Shown: positions 49,222-51,201 of the stretch, one piece after another
How the letters are laid out: each line of letters starts with the position of its first letter
How positions within the stretch are numbered: the first letter of the stretch is position 1
Assembly: GCA_046330225.1 (NCBI GenBank)
Contig: JAXLTD010000013.1
Span: forward strand, 1 to 51,201
DNA from: CANJIV01 sp046330225
GTDB taxonomy: Bacteria > Actinomycetota > Thermoleophilia > Solirubrobacterales > Solirubrobacteraceae
DNA: 51,201 nucleotides
Direction of reading: 5' to 3'
Position numbers and translations under genes: made by a program
Notes under the pieces: model-generated
What the model saw: the letters and a program-made list of their open reading frames with translations, nothing else
Databases searched by the model: none
Told to the model about the DNA's origin: nothing

Positions 49222-49381
49222 GAGACGATACTGCGCGGCTGGCAGGCGGCTTTCCGCGACCGGCACGCGGATCCGACCTCCACAACCGCCGGCGGCGCCG
49301 ATCGATGCGGTCGGCAAACCGTTAGCGGCCCGTCAGCGGATCTTGATGTTGCCTTGAAGGTGGCAGGAAAGGGTGCGGTGC

Positions 49382-49654
49382 ATGACAACGACACTCGCCA
49401 TCCACCACACCTCAGATCACGACGACGCGTTCGCACTGGAGCTCGACGGGCAGCCGACCGACCTGGTCACCGTCCTCCTGGTGCCCGACCGTCCGGCCGG
49501 CATCGACGAGCTCGAGCAGCGGCTTGCGGAGCTCATCGCCCGGGCCGAGCTGGCCACCGGCGCCCCCGCCGTCGGCATCATCGGCAGCGAGAGCGATGTC
49601 GCGGCCCAGCCGTTTCACGCCGTGGCCCGCACGCCGGTCCTCGCCGCCGCGTGA
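49382..49654 (+). CDS. small protein, 90 residues
   Basis: Starts MTTTLAIHHTSDHDDAFAL and continues DLVTVLLVPDRPAGIDELEQ. Two helices with Leu/Ala, no signal peptide, no cysteine. It has an AGGAAAGG ribosome site about 9 bases before ATG 49382; the GTG at 49373 would add three residues. No family recognised. It is divergent from the TetR gene by 176 bases. Confidence 0.5.
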   Translation: MTTTLAIHHTSDHDDAFALELDGQPTDLVTVLLVPDRPAGIDELEQRLAELIARAELATGAPAVGIIGSESDVAAQPFHAVARTPVLAAA

Positions 49655-49676
49655 CCGCCCGCAAGCCGCCGTTCTG

Positions 49677-49705
49677 ACCGCCGGCCTCCCTGGAGCGCCG
49701 GCGGT
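49677..49705. terminator. bidirectional terminator hairpin
   Basis: ACCGCCGGC and GCCGGCGGT form a perfect 9-base-pair stem with an 11-base loop, followed by TTCTG. It sits between the convergent small gene and sixA-like gene. Confidence 0.6.
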
Positions 49706-49722
49706 TCTGCGTCCGGGACCGA

Positions 49723-50193
49723 TCAGCCCGCCAGGCCGCCCGTCTCCCGCGGCCGCAGGAGCACCATGAGCTCCCCCGTTCCGGCCGCGACCCGCACGCC
49801 CGCCACGCCGCCCTTCTTGATGTCGACCCGCCCGCCCGTGAGATCGTGGACGGTCTGCGAGAAGTCCGGCTCGTGCCCGACGATCAGGACGCGCGCATCC
49901 TCGGACTCTCCGGCGAGCAGCTCGAGCGCGTCCCGCGCCCCGAACCCCGCCGAGAGCGGCTCGTGAACCGCGGGCTCGACGCCGAGCACCTCGCAGGCCA
50001 GGCGCGCCGTGTCCGCGGCCCGCACGCGGGGGCTGGTGTACACCGCGTCGAAGGCCACGCCGAGGCCGGCCAGCGCCGCGCCCGCGTCCCGCGCCTGGCG
50101 CTCGCCCCGGCCGGTGAGCTGCCGGGCCGCGTCCTCGCGGGCCCCGTGGGGTTCTGCCTCGCCGTGGCGGAGCAGCCAGAGCTGGCGCGCCAT
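49723..50193 (-). CDS. SixA-like phosphohistidine phosphatase
   Basis: 156 residues, histidine phosphatase fold of the small SixA type. The phosphorylated His is in LLRHGEAEPH (RHG at 9-11), with Arg in SPRVRAADTA and a second His in IVGHEPDFSQ. It removes phosphate from phosphohistidine in signalling proteins. ATG 50193 overlaps the plastocyanin stop (TGATG), so it is translated with that secreted protein, an odd pairing of a cytosolic and an exported product. Confidence 0.9.
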   Translation of the reverse strand: MARQLWLLRHGEAEPHGAREDAARQLTGRGERQARDAGAALAGLGVAFDAVYTSPRVRAADTARLACEVLGVEPAVHEPLSAGFGARDALELLAGESEDARVLIVGHEPDFSQTVHDLTGGRVDIKKGGVAGVRVAAGTGELMVLLRPRETGGLAG

Positions 50194-50867
50194 CAGGTCA
50201 CAGGGAATCCGATGGTGACGGCCGCGGACCGATTCCCGGCCCGGTCGGCAGCCACGAGCGTGGCGCGGTAGCGCCCGGCGGCGAGCCGGCGCCCGCTGGC
50301 GGTGCGGGCCACGACCTTGGTGGTGTCCCCCTGGCGGACCGAGAACCGCACGCTGCCGAACCCGACGTAGGCCTTCGCGGCGTTGCGCCGGGTCAGCGTC
50401 ACCGTCACGGTCGCCGCTTCGCTGCTGCGCACCTGCAGCGTGACCCTCCCGGCTCCGGTGAGCGCCGAGATGCGGGAGAGGCGCGGGGCCGTGCGGTCGC
50501 GCGGCGTCGGGGGGACGGTGCCGGTCGCGTTCACGATCACCGTCCCGGACATCCCTACTCCGCCCGGCGCGCCGTGGAGGGCGCAGTAGTAGCGGTACGT
50601 GCCGGGGACCGTGAACGTGCGGGCCGGGGTGGTCCACGGAGCCGGCGCCGGTGCCGCCGGCTGCGTGAAGAGCCCGTCCTCGAACTTCACGTTGTGCAGG
50701 CCGCCGAGGTTCGTGAACGTCACACTCTCGCCGGGCTTCACGGCGACCCGCTTGGCGACGAACGTGAACTCCGGCGTGGCCTTCACCGTCTGGCTCGCGG
50801 CGGCGGCCGGCTGCGCCGCGGCGGCAGCGGCGACCGCCGCCAGGGCGAGGATCGGAGACGTGCGCAT
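50193..50867 (-). CDS. plastocyanin-like copper protein with C-terminal beta domain
   Basis: 224 residues. The signal peptide is residues 1 to about 24 (ends AAAAS). Residues 25-113 are a plastocyanin-like domain with all four type 1 copper ligands: His58 (GLHNV), Cys95 and His98 (YCALHG) and Met106 (GMSG). Residues 125-224 form an Ig- or fibronectin-like beta domain. It is probably an electron carrier on the cell surface or periplasm. ATG 50867 has TACCGT 6 bases upstream and a palindrome just beyond. It contrasts with the degenerate cupredoxin at 2017. Confidence 0.88.
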   Translation of the reverse strand: MRTSPILALAAVAAAAAAQPAAAASQTVKATPEFTFVAKRVAVKPGESVTFTNLGGLHNVKFEDGLFTQPAAPAPAPWTTPARTFTVPGTYRYYCALHGAPGGVGMSGTVIVNATGTVPPTPRDRTAPRLSRISALTGAGRVTLQVRSSEAATVTVTLTRRNAAKAYVGFGSVRFSVRQGDTTKVVARTASGRRLAAGRYRATLVAADRAGNRSAAVTIGFPVT

Positions 50868-50873
50868 AGGCGC

Positions 50874-50879
50874 ACGGTA
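50874..50879 (-). promoter_or_regulatory. -10 element of plastocyanin gene
   Basis: TACCGT on the minus strand, 6 bases before ATG 50867; leaderless spacing. Confidence 0.55.
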
Positions 50880-50896
50880 GCGACAGCCGCTGTCGC
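50880..50896. promoter_or_regulatory. palindrome next to plastocyanin promoter
   Basis: Perfect palindrome GCGACAGC-C-GCTGTCGC (17 bases) directly upstream of the -10 hexamer. It may be an operator for a copper- or redox-linked regulator. Confidence 0.42.
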
Positions 50897-50953
50897 GTGG
50901 GGCGGCGGATCGGGCGCCGCCCGCGCTGGCGGGCAGGGACGGCGCCGCTCGCG

Positions 50954-50959
50954 TAGGTT
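50954..50959 (+). promoter_or_regulatory. -10 element of phosphotransferase gene
   Basis: TAGGTT, 7 bases before GTG 50967; leaderless spacing. Confidence 0.52.
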
Positions 50960-50966
50960 TCGGGCC

Positions 50967-51201
50967 GTGACCGCGATCGTCGACACTCCCGAAGAGGCTG
51001 CCGCGCTCGACCTCCCGCCGCTGCTGGTCCGCCGTCCACTCGAGGCGTTCCTCGACCGTCACGGGCTCGGATCCGGGCCGGTCACGGCCGAGCCGGTCGG
51101 CGAAGGGCACTCGAACATCACCTACGTGATCGCCCGCGGCGAGGAGTCGTGGGTGCTCCGGCGGCCGCCGCGGCCGCCGCTGCCGCCATCGGCCCACGAC
51201 G
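50967..51201 (+). CDS. phosphotransferase family protein, N-terminal part
   Basis: 78 residues visible; the rest is beyond the right edge. It starts MTAIVDTPEEAAALDLPPLL and reaches GEGHSNITYVIARGEESWVL then RRPPRPPLPPSAHD. The Gly-rich loop, the V-L-R-R-P-P strand with the ATP-contacting Arg and the A-H-D end match the aminoglycoside phosphotransferase-like family of the ACAD10/11 kind, which act on acyl-CoA substrates in fatty acid breakdown. The specific substrate is unknown. Confidence 0.78.
   Translation, partial: MTAIVDTPEEAAALDLPPLLVRRPLEAFLDRHGLGSGPVTAEPVGEGHSNITYVIARGEESWVLRRPPRPPLPPSAHD

Noticed and set aside
1..51201. CRISPR arrays, tRNA or rRNA genes, riboswitches
   Set aside because: No regularly spaced repeats, cloverleaf-like sequences or known riboswitch cores were seen on reading; a covariance-model search would be decisive.

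Overview
The window comes from a very GC-rich bacterium. A complete fourteen-gene nuoA-N operon, a SufU-type suf operon, many GTG starts, leaderless-looking promoters and the AbiEi/DUF559 nuclease family fit a deep-branching actinobacterium, most likely class Thermoleophilia (Solirubrobacterales-like). That placement is inference from gene style; no rRNA is present. I saw no rRNA, tRNA, CRISPR array or intact insertion sequence, and no gene-free stretch longer than 300 bases.

Layout. (1) 1-3.6 kb: minus-strand pgi (cut by the window edge), serS and a cytochrome c lipoprotein, the last divergent from a copper-site-less cupredoxin lipoprotein and a flavin reductase, then a minus-strand membrane protein. 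(2) 3.7-18.5 kb: respiratory complex I, nuoA to nuoN in canonical order, nearly every junction overlapping by a few bases. (3) 18.5-23.9 kb: an alpha/beta hydrolase with glutaredoxin, a frameshifted AbiEi/DUF559-type nuclease gene bracketed by two copies of a 40-base repeat, a double-domain ThyX-like protein with degenerate motifs, and a two-gene membrane-protein operon. (4) 23.9-27.3 kb, minus strand: a large secreted protein (helical toxin-like core plus Lcl/DUF1566-like domain) and a DUF2254 membrane protein. (5) 27.3-32.1 kb: Rrf2 regulator-sufC-sufU-Rieske ferredoxin-sufB-sufD, with no sufS. (6) 32.2-33.5 kb: a secreted protein and a 59-residue protein, closed by a strong hairpin. (7) 33.5-40 kb: acyl-CoA metabolism: acsA and an acyl-CoA synthetase on one strand, a TetR regulator and enoyl-CoA hydratase on the other, then trpB2. 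(8) 40-51.2 kb: short divergent and convergent units including a CBS protein, a dehalogenase-like hydrolase, a flippase-like protein, nitrilase, an FMN hydroxyacid oxidase with LysE exporter, Fpg with peroxiredoxin, a TetR regulator, plastocyanin with SixA, and a phosphotransferase cut by the right edge.

How the genes work together. Complex I feeds electrons into the respiratory chain, and the suf operon builds the Fe-S clusters it needs; both sit within 24 kb. Acetate and acyl-CoA activation lies beside its probable TetR regulator. A cytochrome c, a plastocyanin and a degenerate cupredoxin point to a periplasmic or membrane-surface redox repertoire.

The most consistent non-coding signal is a promoter grammar: about twenty transcription units have a TANNNT-like -10 hexamer ending 6 to 9 bases before the start codon, as expected for leaderless mRNAs. 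In the two regulator genes (Rrf2 at 27341, TetR at 37177) a palindrome overlaps that hexamer, suggesting autoregulation.
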